The notes: a model not told the origin generated them from the letters alone. DNA of 55,389 nucleotides from Rhizobium sp. Root1334 (GCF_001426665.1 NZ_LMEY01000013.1:1-55389); one strand, 5' to 3'; numbered from the stretch's first letter, positions 35,093-44,541 are shown. Program-made: numbers and translations.

Positions 35093-35761
35093 ATGACTGA
35101 CCAGGACATGACATCCGCACTCGCGCCGCGCCTGGCGGAAGCGATCCGTAACAAGTTGATCGCTGGCGAACTCAAGCCCGGCCATCGCCTGTCGGAAGTG
35201 AAGTTGAGCGCCGATCTGCAAGTTTCCCGCAATTCCTTGCGCGAAGCGTTCCGGCTTCTGACCAAGGAGGGCCTGCTGCGTCACGAGCCGAATCGGGGCG
35301 TTTTCGTTGCCATTCCCAGCATGGCCTCGATCATCGATATCTACCGGGTGCGCCGCGTTATCGAGTGCCGTGCGGTGGCCCAGGCCTACCCAAAGCATCC
35401 CGCAGTCGGCCGCATGCGCGCTGCAGTCGAAGAGGCGCGTGCAGCCAGCATCAAGAGCGATTGGGGCACGGTCGGCAGCGCCAACATGGTCTTCCATGCG
35501 GCGATCGTCGATCTCGCCGACAGCGAGCGCCTCAACGTGTTCTATCTCCAGATCGCTGCGGAGCTGCGCCTGAGTTTCGGGCTTCTTGATAGTCCAGAAC
35601 TTCTGCATGCACCTTATATCGAGCTGAACGCCGCCATCGTCGAAAAGCTCGATGCCGGCGAGATGCAGGAAGCCGCCGCGGCGCTGGAGGCGTATCTTTT
35701 GCAATCGGAACGCACCGTCCTTGCCGCCTTCTCGCGCATTCCAGACAAGGGAAAAGCCTGA
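35093..35761 (+). CDS. GntR family transcriptional regulator, FCD subfamily (5-oxoprolinase cluster)
   Basis: The 222-residue regulator has a winged helix (about 8-75, with KLSADLQVSRNSLREAFRLL and NRGVFV) and an FCD domain with VFHAAIVDLADSERLN. It is divergent from the 5-oxoprolinase cluster and likely represses it. The start used is ATG 35093 (MTDQDMTSALAP); ATG 35108 is five codons on. Confidence 0.87.
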   Translation: MTDQDMTSALAPRLAEAIRNKLIAGELKPGHRLSEVKLSADLQVSRNSLREAFRLLTKEGLLRHEPNRGVFVAIPSMASIIDIYRVRRVIECRAVAQAYPKHPAVGRMRAAVEEARAASIKSDWGTVGSANMVFHAAIVDLADSERLNVFYLQIAAELRLSFGLLDSPELLHAPYIELNAAIVEKLDAGEMQEAAAALEAYLLQSERTVLAAFSRIPDKGKA

Positions 35762-35966
35762 ACTGCGTAGCTGTTCCGAAATCGGTCACACTTGATCCAG
35801 AACGGGATCGCTTGTCTGCCTATTAACGTCGCTTGCTGGTTTCGTGCGCTTCTGCCCAATCGATGATGGGGGATCCGGCGGCCTGCTGTAGCTTGGGTGC
35901 ACTGCGGCATCGTTCTCGTTTTATGTTTCCGCAGGCAATTGCCAGCAGGCCAGACAGGAGACGATC

Positions 35967-37358
35967 ATGCGAAAAACCGTTTTGAATGCCGTTGGGCAAA
36001 CTCTGCTCTACAGTGACAGTTCGACCGGGTTTTTCTCCGCAACCGGCTCGGGCCCGGTGCTGAAGGGAACGGCGGGCAACGATTCCATGTGGGGCGACAG
36101 CGCCGTCAACGTCACGATGAGTGGGGGCACGGGCGACGACATCTATTACCTCTATTCGGCGATCAACCGGGCTTATGAGGCGGCAGGTGAGGGGGTCGAC
36201 ACGATCAGCACCTGGATGAGCTTCACCCTGCCGGAGAATTTCGAGAACCTGACCGTCACCGGCGATCTGCGCTATGCCTTCGGAAACGCCGGCGACAACA
36301 TCATCAAGGGGGCTTCCGGCCGTCAGACCCTAGACGGCCGAGGCGGCAATGACGTGCTTACCGGCGGTTCAGGCGCGGATACCTTCATTTTTACCAAGGG
36401 GAATGGCAGCGATCTGATCACAGATTTTGAAGCCGCCGATATCGTCCGGCTAAATCACTATTCGCTGACGTCTTTTGATCAGGTTCTCGCCAATGCGAGG
36501 CAGGAAGGCGCGCATCTGAGGCTCGATCTCCGCGATGGCGAAAGCCTGGTGTTTGCCGATACGGCCAAGGCCGATCTGAGTGCGAACCAGTTCGAACTGA
36601 GCCTTGACCGTTCCGCCCTGACGCAGACATTCGGCGATAATTTCAATACGCTCCGGCTGATGAATGGGACGGAGGGTGTCTGGGAGGCAAAATACTGGTG
36701 GGCGCCGGAAAAGGGCGCCACGTTGACGGGCAATGGCGAGCTTCAGTGGTACGTCAATCCCCGTTATGCGCCGACATCCGAAAGCAATCCGTTTTCCGTC
36801 AGCGACGGCGTGCTGACGATCACGGCGGAAAAAACGCCCGATGCGATCAGCGGCGAGGTCAATGGGTACGACTACACGTCCGGCATGCTGACGACGCACG
36901 CCTCCTTCTCGCAGACCTATGGCTATTTCGAAATCCGTGCCGATATGCCGGAGGATAAAGGCGTGTGGCCGGCGTTCTGGTTGCTTCCGGAAGACGGCTC
37001 CTGGCCGCCGGAACTGGATGTCGTCGAAATGCGCGGTCAGGATCCCAATACCGTGCATGTGACGGTTCATTCGAACGAAACCGGGAAGAAAACGTCTGTT
37101 GCCACCGCCGTCAGCGTCTCCGATACGCAAGGTTTTCACACCTATGGCGTCCTGTGGCAGAAGGAGGAAATTGTCTGGTACATCGATGATGTTGCCGTTG
37201 CACGCGCCGATACGCCATCCGATATGCACAAGCCGATGTATATGCTTGTCAATCTTGCGGTCGGCGGCATGGCTGGCGCGCCTGCGAACGGATTGCCCGA
37301 CGGTTCGGAGATGAAGATCGACTATATCCGTGCCTATACGCTGGACGATCTGGCCTGA
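35967..37358 (+). CDS. Secreted GH16 family endo-glycanase with N-terminal RTX repeats
   Basis: The 463-residue protein has no classical signal peptide. Residues 30-145 hold calcium-binding RTX nonapeptides (GGTGDD at 53-58, GGRGGNDVLTGGSGADTF at 125-140), as in rhizobial proteins exported by the PrsDE type I system. The GH16 domain follows from about 220 to the end. Its catalytic motif ELDVVE has nucleophile Glu349 and acid/base Glu354. Relatives such as PlyA/PlyB and ExsH cut rhizobial acidic exopolysaccharide or beta-1,3-1,4-glucan. GAGACGATC precedes the ATG. It is monocistronic. Confidence 0.9.
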   Translation: MRKTVLNAVGQTLLYSDSSTGFFSATGSGPVLKGTAGNDSMWGDSAVNVTMSGGTGDDIYYLYSAINRAYEAAGEGVDTISTWMSFTLPENFENLTVTGDLRYAFGNAGDNIIKGASGRQTLDGRGGNDVLTGGSGADTFIFTKGNGSDLITDFEAADIVRLNHYSLTSFDQVLANARQEGAHLRLDLRDGESLVFADTAKADLSANQFELSLDRSALTQTFGDNFNTLRLMNGTEGVWEAKYWWAPEKGATLTGNGELQWYVNPRYAPTSESNPFSVSDGVLTITAEKTPDAISGEVNGYDYTSGMLTTHASFSQTYGYFEIRADMPEDKGVWPAFWLLPEDGSWPPELDVVEMRGQDPNTVHVTVHSNETGKKTSVATAVSVSDTQGFHTYGVLWQKEEIVWYIDDVAVARADTPSDMHKPMYMLVNLAVGGMAGAPANGLPDGSEMKIDYIRAYTLDDLA

Positions 37359-37392
37359 CCTCAGCCCTGATGACGTTTCGACGCAGTTGGCA

Positions 37393-37853
37393 TCATTCTT
37401 CTGACCCGGTGCCAGCTGCCTTGAAACGTTCCTCGAACTCGCGCCGGAGGCTGCGCCTTACTTGTGCAGCACGTTCACGGCGTTTGGCGACGCCGGTTTT
37501 TGGGCTATAGGCGGGCACATTGGTCGGGCGCCCCTCGGCATCGACGGCAACCATGGTGAAATAGCAGGAGTTGGTATGCCGTCGCTCACCGGTGCGGATG
37601 GTTTCCGCCTCGACCCGGATGCCGACCTCCATCGATGTGCGGCCGGCATAGTTGATCGAAGCGCGAAACGTCACCAGTTCGCCGACATGGATCGGCTGAC
37701 GGAAGACAACCTGATCGACCGACAGCGTCACGGCATATTCCTGCGAGAAACGGGATGCGCAGGAAAAGGCGACACGGCGAGAAGGTTGAGCAGCGCACCA
37801 CCATGAACCTTGCCGCTGAAATTGGCCATGTCGGGCGTCATCAGGACGACCAT
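37393..37853 (-). pseudogene. Acyl-CoA thioesterase (hotdog fold), disrupted by a 1-base frameshift
   Basis: The C-terminal part (stop at 37393) reads VTLSVDQVVFRQPIHVGELV, NYAGRTSMEVGIRVEAETI and TNSCYFTMVAVDAEGRP, the YciA/BFIT acyl-CoA hydrolase pattern. The N-terminal part, MVVLMTPDMANFSGKVHGGA and LLNLL, lies in another frame (ATG 37853 or an upstream TTG). Near 37772-37785 one base seems missing where the family has LLDKVAFSCASRF. The active-site half and the lid half are therefore separated. No intact start for the C-terminal part is evident; ATG 37731 is internal to the fold. Confidence 0.75.
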
Positions 37854-37983
37854 CTCGAGTTGGCTCGTGTCATGCCCCGTTTCCAAAATGCGCCCCGTCG
37901 TGTTTCCTGAAATTCTTACCGATTATCTACAACGAACCGGCGCTGATCAACCCGGGCCGCCGCGGGCGTACGATCACGACCGC

Positions 37984-38631
37984 TTATTTCGGTGTGTCGG
38001 CCGGTTGGCGGATATGCAGGGCGATGAGCCGTTTCAGCTCTTCCGCATTCCGTGCTTCCAGTGCATCGATCATCATGTGATGCTCGCGGCCGGATTTCTC
38101 GATCCGTGCACGCGTCCGCCATTGCGAAACGGGGGCTGACGACGTGCGCTGGCGAATTTCCGAGACCAAGTCGACCAGGGCCTGATTGCCGCCCAGCAGC
38201 AGCAATTCGCGATGAAAGGCCAGGTTGGCCTCGTAATGCTCCAGAATTGTTCCCGTCAGCGTCATTTCGTCAAAGTATCTCGCAAGCCCGCGCAAAGTGG
38301 CGATGCTGTCGGAGGTTGCGTTGGCGACCATCATGTCAGCAACGGCCGTCTCGAGTATGACGCGGATATCACCGACTTCCCTCGCATTGCGGTCGTCCGG
38401 TTGATAGACGTGGTAGCCGCGATTGGGCACGTGCGCGACCAGCCGCTTCTGCGACAGGCGATCGAGCGCGCGGCGGACTTCCGGCCTTGTGCAGTCATAT
38501 CGCCGCTCCAGATCGATCTGCTTCAGCCAGGTGCCGGCAGGCAGCATGCCCGTCAGGATGTCTTGAAGCACAAGTTCGGTCACGTCCCGCTCTTCGGGGC
38601 CGACAGCCGTTTTACTTTGAACTTCGCTCAT
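37984..38631 (-). CDS. GntR family transcriptional regulator, FCD subfamily
   Basis: ATG 38631 (MSEVQSKTAVGPEERDVTEL) follows AGGAAGAATTC; upstream in-frame starts are without a ribosome site. The 215-residue protein has a winged helix (LKQIDLERRYDCTRPEVRRA) and an FCD domain (ANLAFHRELLLLGGNQ). It is divergent from the M20 peptidase/ABC operon, and two GGCGCC palindromes lie in the gap. It probably controls that operon and itself. Confidence 0.87.
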   Translation of the reverse strand: MSEVQSKTAVGPEERDVTELVLQDILTGMLPAGTWLKQIDLERRYDCTRPEVRRALDRLSQKRLVAHVPNRGYHVYQPDDRNAREVGDIRVILETAVADMMVANATSDSIATLRGLARYFDEMTLTGTILEHYEANLAFHRELLLLGGNQALVDLVSEIRQRTSSAPVSQWRTRARIEKSGREHHMMIDALEARNAEELKRLIALHIRQPADTPK

Positions 38632-38736
38632 GAATTCTTCCTGTTGTCCTGGATCGGCGCCGTATGCCTGAGCCGCGCTTTTCTTGTAACCGAGTCTCGG
38701 CAAATGCCACGCAGATGGCTCTGATTAAAATTATTC

Positions 38737-38785
38737 ATTGGCGCCAGTTGCGCAATTTATTTTTGTATCTTAAATTGGCGCCAAT
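38737..38785. promoter_or_regulatory. Two ATTGGCGCCA palindromic operators
   Basis: ATTGGCGCCA (38737-38746) and the perfect palindrome ATTGGCGCCAAT (38774-38785) have centres 37 bases apart in the divergent region between gntR and the M20 gene. They are likely dimer sites for the adjacent regulator, spaced about 3.5 helical turns apart. Confidence 0.6.
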
Positions 38786-38820
38786 ATTGGTAACTATAAG
38801 ACAAGCGAGAGCCTAGCGCC

Positions 38821-40248
38821 ATGAAAAACTCCGATTCCGTCTGGGCTTTCGTCGAAGCGAAACGTGAGGCTTTTTTCGCGCTCAGTGACCGTGTCTGGGA
38901 TGTGCCTGAAACGAACTATGAGGAATTTTCCGCCTGCGAGGAGCATGCGCGATTACTGACGCAGGAGGGTTTCCGCGTCGAACGCAATGTCGCGGGTCTC
39001 CCCACGGCCGTCATGGGCGAAGCCGGCGAAGGCGGCCCGGTGATTGCCATTCTTGGCGAGTTCGATGCCTTGCCCGGCCTCAGCCAGGAAGCCGGCGTTG
39101 CCGAGGAGCGGCCGCTCATCTCCGGCGGCAATGGCCATGGTTGCGGTCACAACCTTCTGGGTTCCGGTTCGATGATGGCCGCTGCTGCGGTCAAGGAATT
39201 TCTCGCAGCCAACGGACTGAAGGGACGGGTGCGCTATTACGGTTGCCCCGCCGAGGAGGGCGGATCGTCCAAGGGGTTCATGGTTCGGGCCGGTGTTTTC
39301 GACGACGTCGATATTGCCATCTCCTGGCATCCGGCCGCGTTTTCCGGCGTCAACAACCCGATATCGCTTGCCTGCAACGAGCTGAATTTCCATTTCAGCG
39401 GCCGCGCATCGCATGCCTCTGCAACGCCGCATCTTGGCCGCAGCGCCCTTGACGCGGTCGAACTCATGAATGTCGGCGTCAACTACATGCGCGAGCATAT
39501 GCCCTCGTCGGCGCGGGTTCATTACGCCGTCACCGATGCGGGCGGAGCAGCGCCGAATGTGGTCCAGGCCCGCGCGACGGTACGCTACCTGATCCGGGCT
39601 CGGACGCTGGGCGAGTTGCTTGGCCTTGTCGAGCGCGTCAAGAAAATCGCCGATGGCGCCGCCTTGATGACCGAAACGACGGTACGCAGCGAAGTCGTCA
39701 GCGGCGACGCCAATCTCGTTGGCAATACGCCGCTGGAGGAATGCATGTATGCCAATCTCCAGCGTCTCGGTCCGCCTGATTTTGATGCAACAGACAACGA
39801 TACTGCATTGAAATTCCAGCGGACATTCTCGCCGGAAGACATTGCGGCATCCTATGCTCGCTTCGGCATCAAGCCGAAGAAGGGGCAGGCGCTTTGCGAT
39901 CTGATCTATCCGCTCGGCAGCGGCGACGGCTCGATCGTCGGCTCGACCGATGTCGGCACCGTCAGCTGGGTTGTCCCGACCGTGCAGATGCGCGGCGCAA
40001 CCTATGCTATCGGCACGCCGGGCCATTCCTGGCAACTGGTGGCACAAGGCAAGCTGCCGGCCGCACACAAGGGCATGGAATACGCGGCCAAGGTCATGGC
40101 GAGCACAGCACTTGACCTGATCGCCAATCCGGCGCTGATCGAGGCTGCCAAGGCGGATCACCGGGAGCGCCTTGACGGCAACCCGTTCGTCAATCCCATT
40201 CCCGACGACGTTTCGCCGCCTCTGCCGGAGAGCCCCAATGGCCGCTAA
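38821..40248 (+). CDS. M20 family metallo-amidohydrolase (AbgB-like)
   Basis: The 475-residue protein carries the M20 pattern: VIAILGEFDALPGL, NGHGCGHNLLGSGSMM (metal His), YGCPAEEGGSSKG (Glu) and ISWHPAAFSG (metal His). The dimerisation domain follows from about residue 190, and GHSWQLVAQGKLPAAHKGM lies near the end. The length and layout match aminobenzoyl-glutamate utilisation protein B and indole-acetyl-amino-acid hydrolases. It would hydrolyse an N-acylated amino acid brought in by the following ABC transporter (inference). Confidence 0.88.
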   Translation: MKNSDSVWAFVEAKREAFFALSDRVWDVPETNYEEFSACEEHARLLTQEGFRVERNVAGLPTAVMGEAGEGGPVIAILGEFDALPGLSQEAGVAEERPLISGGNGHGCGHNLLGSGSMMAAAAVKEFLAANGLKGRVRYYGCPAEEGGSSKGFMVRAGVFDDVDIAISWHPAAFSGVNNPISLACNELNFHFSGRASHASATPHLGRSALDAVELMNVGVNYMREHMPSSARVHYAVTDAGGAAPNVVQARATVRYLIRARTLGELLGLVERVKKIADGAALMTETTVRSEVVSGDANLVGNTPLEECMYANLQRLGPPDFDATDNDTALKFQRTFSPEDIAASYARFGIKPKKGQALCDLIYPLGSGDGSIVGSTDVGTVSWVVPTVQMRGATYAIGTPGHSWQLVAQGKLPAAHKGMEYAAKVMASTALDLIANPALIEAAKADHRERLDGNPFVNPIPDDVSPPLPESPNGR

Positions 40249-40299
40249 ACCGACCCTTAAAGGCAGTGCATCCTGCCAGTTTTCCGCAAAGGGGGCGCC

Positions 40300-41019
40300 A
40301 TGACCCAGCCGGGATTTTTTGATCTGCTGAGTTTTGGCCCGGATGGCTGGGCAAAGGCGCTGATGGCTGGCGCCTGGATGACGATCCTGATCGCGCTGTC
40401 CGGCTATACGATCGGTGCCATCATCGGCACATTCGGCGCCTGGGCGAAGATTTCCGGCGGCAAGACACTGCGTGTTGCCGCCGATGCCTATACGACCGTC
40501 TTGCGCGGCATACCGGACCTTCTCGTCATCTATCTGCTCTATTTCGGCGGAAGTGCCGCGATCACCTCGATCGGCAGGCTGTTCGGCGCTGACGGGTTCA
40601 TCAGCTTCCCCGGTTTTCTCGCAGGCGCGCTTGCGGTTGGCATCACGTCCGGCGCGCAGCACACGGAAGTGTTTCGCGGGGCTTTCAAGGCGGTTCATCG
40701 CGGCGAGATCGAGGCGGCGATTGCCTGCGGTATGTCCCGTTCGCTGCGCTTCCGGCGCATCATCGCACCGCTTACCTTGCGCCATGCGCTGCCGGGTCTC
40801 GGCAATGTGTGGCAGGTCGTCCTTAAGGAATCGGCCCTGGTCTCCATCACCGGCGTGGTCGAACTTCTGCGCCAGTCGCAGATCGGCGCCGGCTCAACCG
40901 GTCTGCCGTTCGACTTCTACCTGATTGCCGCTCTGATCTATCTCGCCATCTCGACTGTCTCCAGCATCGCCATGCGGCAAGCAGAGCGTCATTTCAGCCG
41001 CGGCGTGAGGAGAGGCTGA
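40300..41019 (+). CDS. Polar amino-acid ABC transporter permease 1 (HisQ/OccQ-like)
   Basis: The 239-residue permease has five helices, with GAWMTILIALSGYTIGAIIG, LRGIPDLLVIYLLYFGG and the EAA loop GEIEAAIACGMSRSLRFRRI. These are typical of opine, arginine and histidine uptake systems. Its TGA overlaps the ATG of the next permease. Confidence 0.92.
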   Translation: MTQPGFFDLLSFGPDGWAKALMAGAWMTILIALSGYTIGAIIGTFGAWAKISGGKTLRVAADAYTTVLRGIPDLLVIYLLYFGGSAAITSIGRLFGADGFISFPGFLAGALAVGITSGAQHTEVFRGAFKAVHRGEIEAAIACGMSRSLRFRRIIAPLTLRHALPGLGNVWQVVLKESALVSITGVVELLRQSQIGAGSTGLPFDFYLIAALIYLAISTVSSIAMRQAERHFSRGVRRG

Positions 41020-41744
41020 TGGATTGGGAATTTACACAGGAAACGTTTGTCAGCCTCGTTTCGGCCCTGCCGCTGACCTTGTCGCTTGCTGCCACCGCAA
41101 TTGCCCTTGGTGCGATATTGGCATTGGCTTTGGCGCTTGCGCGCACCTCGGGCATTCTGGTTCTCGACTGGTTCGCCCGGGCCTATGTCTTCGTCTTTCG
41201 CGGTACACCGCTGCTCGTCCAGATCTTCCTGATCTATTATGGCCTCAGCCAGTTTCCCGCCGTTCGCCACAGCATCTTCTGGCCGGTCCTGCGCGACGCC
41301 TACTGGTGCGCGGTGATGGCGCTCAGCCTCAATACCGCCGCCTATGCCAGCGAAATCATCCGCGGCGGCCTGCTGTCGGTACCGCATGGACAGGTTGAGG
41401 CGGCGCGCGCCAGCGGCATGCCGCGATTGATGGTCTTCCGCCGTATCGTCCTGCCTCTGGCGATCCGCCAGGCGCTGCCCGGTTACGGCAACGAGATGAT
41501 CTCGATGATCAAGGCGACGTCGCTCGCTTCCATCATCACGATCATGGAAGTCACCGGCGTTGCTGCCCGGATCATCTCCGAGACCTACCGCGCCATCGAA
41601 GTGTTCGTAGTGGCGGGCTTCATCTACCTGGCGATCAATTTCCTTCTGACGCGCCTGGTCCAGTTGGTCGAATTCAAGCTCAGCCCGCATTTGCGGCAAC
41701 CGGAAAACGCCGCCCAAATGGCTATTGCAGGAGATGCGCGATGA
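41019..41744 (+). CDS. Polar amino-acid ABC transporter permease 2 (HisM/OccM-like)
   Basis: The 241-residue permease has [40 protein letters not shown] and the EAA loop [19 protein letters not shown]-terminal [16 protein letters not shown] follows. It overlaps both neighbours (TGATG upstream, ATGA downstream). Confidence 0.92.
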   Translation: MDWEFTQETFVSLVSALPLTLSLAATAIALGAILALALALARTSGILVLDWFARAYVFVFRGTPLLVQIFLIYYGLSQFPAVRHSIFWPVLRDAYWCAVMALSLNTAAYASEIIRGGLLSVPHGQVEAARASGMPRLMVFRRIVLPLAIRQALPGYGNEMISMIKATSLASIITIMEVTGVAARIISETYRAIEVFVVAGFIYLAINFLLTRLVQLVEFKLSPHLRQPENAAQMAIAGDAR

Positions 41745-42523
41745 ACCTTCCCTTGTCCGCGGTGGAGCCGCCGGCGCTGAGCGTCAAGGATCTTCACAAG
41801 AGTTTTGGGCCGATCGAGGTCCTCAAGGGGATTTCGCTCGACGCGAGGGAAGGCGAGGTCGTGTCGATCCTGGGTTCCTCCGGCTCTGGAAAATCGACCT
41901 TCCTGCGCTGCATTAACATGCTGGAAACACCGGATTCCGGCAGCGTGACAGTCGGCAGCGAAACAATCAAAATGGCGCCTGCGCGCCACGGCAAAAGCAA
42001 ACCGGCCGATATCGCCCAGGTGGACCGTGTCCGCTCGAGGCTCGGCATGGTGTTCCAGAGCTTCAATCTGTGGACCCACAAGACCATTCTCGAGAACATT
42101 ATCGAAGCCCCGGTGCACGTGCAGAAAAGGCCGCGCAGGGAGTGCATCGAGGAAGCCGAAGCGCTGCTTGCCAAGGTCGGCATTGCCGACAAGCTCAATC
42201 AGTATCCGTCACATCTCTCCGGCGGCCAGCAGCAGCGGGCGGCGATTGCCCGTGCGCTGGCCATGCGGCCGGACGTCATGCTGTTCGACGAGCCGACATC
42301 GGCGCTCGATCCCGAACTTGTCGGCGAGGTGCTGCGTGTCATGCGGTCGCTCGCCGAAGAGGGGCGCACCATGCTGATCGTCACCCACGAGATGGGTTTC
42401 GCCCGCGACGTCTCCAGCCGGGTGATATTCCTGCACAAGGGGCTGGTCGAGGAAGACGGCAGCCCGAAGGACGTCTTCGAAAACTCCAGATCCGACCGTT
42501 TCCGGCAGTTCATCAAGGGATGA
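41741..42523 (+). CDS. Polar amino-acid ABC transporter ATP-binding protein (HisP/OccP-like)
   Basis: The 260-residue ATPase has Walker [10 protein letters not shown] (about 45-53), [33 protein letters not shown] and [15 protein letters not shown]. It completes the transporter with the two preceding permeases. It is the only amino-acid-type ATPase in this window and could in principle also serve the ATPase-less Aap-like system at 22470-25795, but there is no direct evidence. Confidence 0.93.
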   Translation: MNLPLSAVEPPALSVKDLHKSFGPIEVLKGISLDAREGEVVSILGSSGSGKSTFLRCINMLETPDSGSVTVGSETIKMAPARHGKSKPADIAQVDRVRSRLGMVFQSFNLWTHKTILENIIEAPVHVQKRPRRECIEEAEALLAKVGIADKLNQYPSHLSGGQQQRAAIARALAMRPDVMLFDEPTSALDPELVGEVLRVMRSLAEEGRTMLIVTHEMGFARDVSSRVIFLHKGLVEEDGSPKDVFENSRSDRFRQFIKG

Positions 42524-42570
42524 GCGTCGCGATATTTCCAACAACCGATCAAAAAAAGGGGAATGCAACA

Positions 42571-43428
42571 ATGAAAACCATCAGATCCATCTTCAAGGCG
42601 GCCTGCTTTTCGGCGCTGATGCTGGCATCGGCCGGTGCGCATGCGGAAGAAAAGAAATGGACGCATGTGACGATTGCCACCGAAGGCGCCTTCAAGCCCT
42701 ACAACTTCACCAAGCCGGACGGCACGCTCGACGGTTATGAGATCGAGCTGACGAAATATCTCTGCGCCCATATGAAGGTGGAGTGCGAAGTTGTCGTCCA
42801 GAATTTCGACGGCATGATCCCGGCGCTGAATGCAGGAAAATTCGATGCGATCATTTCCGGCATGTCGGCGACCGAAAAGCGCGAGAAAGTCATCGACTTC
42901 AGCAATTCCTACGGCTCAACCGGCCAAGCATTCGCAACGCTGAAATCAAGCCCGCTGGCCACCATGCCATCGAAAGGGGAGGTTTTCTCGCTGGCCTCCA
43001 ACGAAGCTGGCGCCCTGAAAATCCTTGAGACGATCAAGCCTGAGCTTCAGGGCAAGATCATCGGCGTGCAGATTGCGTCGACCGGCGCCTCTTTCGTCGA
43101 CAAATATCTGAAGGGCGTGGTTGAGGTTCGCGAATACAAGACGACCGAGGAGCATGATCTCGATCTGGCCGCCGGCCGCGTCGATCTTGTCATGGCGTCG
43201 ATGGCCTACCTGACGACGGCATCGGAAAAGCCCGGCAACGAAGACATGACGACGGCCGGTCCGCGCTTCCAGGGCGGGTTCCTCGGACGTGGCAGCTCGG
43301 TCGGCCTGCGAAAGACCGACCCGGAACTGAAGGCGATGTTCAATGCCGCGATCGAGGCCGCCAAGGCTGACGGCACGATCAAGACATTGTCGGAAAAGTG
43401 GTTCGGGTTCGACGTTACGCCGCTGTGA
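42571..43428 (+). CDS. Polar amino-acid ABC transporter substrate-binding protein
   Basis: ATG 42571 follows AAAAAAAGGGGAATGCAACA. The 285-residue protein has a signal peptide cut near AGAHA-EEK, then TIATEGAFKPYNFTKPDGTL, DGYEIELTKYLCAHMKVECE and NAGKFDAIISGMSATEKREK. This is the lysine/arginine/ornithine and opine-binding family (HisJ, OccT, NocT). It is the last gene of the operon with the M20 hydrolase. Confidence 0.92.
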   Translation: MKTIRSIFKAACFSALMLASAGAHAEEKKWTHVTIATEGAFKPYNFTKPDGTLDGYEIELTKYLCAHMKVECEVVVQNFDGMIPALNAGKFDAIISGMSATEKREKVIDFSNSYGSTGQAFATLKSSPLATMPSKGEVFSLASNEAGALKILETIKPELQGKIIGVQIASTGASFVDKYLKGVVEVREYKTTEEHDLDLAAGRVDLVMASMAYLTTASEKPGNEDMTTAGPRFQGGFLGRGSSVGLRKTDPELKAMFNAAIEAAKADGTIKTLSEKWFGFDVTPL

Positions 43429-43443
43429 GACGCAACTAGTTGT

Positions 43444-43469
43444 GTAGCCGCTATTGCGATGGCGGCTAC
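43444..43469. terminator. Stem-loop after the amino-acid binding protein gene
   Basis: GTAGCCGC (43444-43451) and GCGGCTAC (43462-43469) form a perfect 8-bp stem, in the gap between convergent genes. No T-tract follows. Confidence 0.5.
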
Positions 43470-43505
43470 AGGATGCACTAAAAGGATAGGAGAGAGGCGG
43501 GCCGA

Positions 43506-44261
43506 TCAAGGCCTGCCGAGTACCACCGTCTCGCCATCCGCTGGGATCACAAGCCGCGAGGGCGCGATACCCTGTTCCGTTGCGGCGTGGCGCAGATCCT
43601 GGCGGGTGATCGTGGCGTGATCGAGTGCTTCCATATGGGTGGCGATGACGATTGCGTCCGGCGCTGCCTCGCACACCGCGACCGTCTCCAAGGCGTCCAT
43701 GACAATGAGGTCGCCATCCCAGCGCGCGCCGCAAGAGTGGGTAATGATGATATCCGGCTTGGTGTCGCCGATCACCGCCGCCACTGGCGGGTACAGCACC
43801 GTATCGCCAGCCCAGTAGATCGAAGGCTCGCCCGCCGCCTCAAGGCTGAACCCCATGACCGAGCCCATCAGTTCGACCACCGGCCCAAGGCCGTGGCTGC
43901 CCTCGCGGCGCGTCAGCGTCAGGCCTTCCCACGTTGCACTGCCGGTCAACGGCGTCACGTTGGTAAACCCGGCCTCGCGGATCGTTGCCTCATCGCCCGG
44001 CTGACAGAAAAGCGACAGATGTTTCGGCACGCGCTGCATGGCAACGCTATCGAAATGGTCGTCATGCAGATGCGATACAATCACCAGCTCGACGCCATCC
44101 AGAATATTCTCGATCCCGGCCGGAAGCTCCACCATCGGATTGGGCGACCGGCCGGTAAACGATGGAAGACTGTGTTTCGGCGCCAAGTAGGGATCAACCA
44201 GAACGGTGCGTCCGGCATAGTCGAGCTTTAACGTGGCATTGCGGATCGACTGGAGTTTCAT
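43506..44261 (-). CDS. MBL-fold metallo-hydrolase (UlaG-like)
   Basis: ATG 44261 (MKLQSIRNATLKLDYAGRTV) follows AGGAAACCCGT; an upstream in-frame ATG lacks one. The 251-residue protein has the metal motif SHLHDDHFD, YWAGDTVLYP and VIATHMEALDHATI, the metallo-beta-lactamase-fold hydrolase pattern of UlaG-like proteins. It probably hydrolyses a lactone or similar ring. It converges on the ABC operon. Its upstream side is bounded by an IS element at 44398. Confidence 0.87.
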   Translation of the reverse strand: MKLQSIRNATLKLDYAGRTVLVDPYLAPKHSLPSFTGRSPNPMVELPAGIENILDGVELVIVSHLHDDHFDSVAMQRVPKHLSLFCQPGDEATIREAGFTNVTPLTGSATWEGLTLTRREGSHGLGPVVELMGSVMGFSLEAAGEPSIYWAGDTVLYPPVAAVIGDTKPDIIITHSCGARWDGDLIVMDALETVAVCEAAPDAIVIATHMEALDHATITRQDLRHAATEQGIAPSRLVIPADGETVVLGRP

Positions 44262-44501
44262 ACGGGTTTCCTGACGAAGGACTGGCGGAAAAATCAACGC
44301 CCATCGTCACGAATGCAGTGATAAAATCAATCCCGAAAACGGCTGTCGTGGTGATGACGGTCGCACTTGGAAATAGATGCTGGTGCTGTCACAGCTATTT
44401 AAAGATGAGACAAAGTAAGCAATTTAGAGACGCGGCACCATCCTATTCGTTATTACTGATTTTGCAAGATTCTATATTTGCTGATACACAGACGTAAGCC
44501 G

Positions 44502-44541
44502 CCGCCCGGGTGAGCTGGTCGGGGTTGCGTAGGCCGGGCGG
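44502..44541 (-). terminator. Stem-loop downstream of the ISNCY transposase
   Basis: CCGCCCGG (44502-44509) and CCGGGCGG (44534-44541) are perfect inverted repeats inside the element, downstream of the transposase stop at 44591. Confidence 0.45.
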
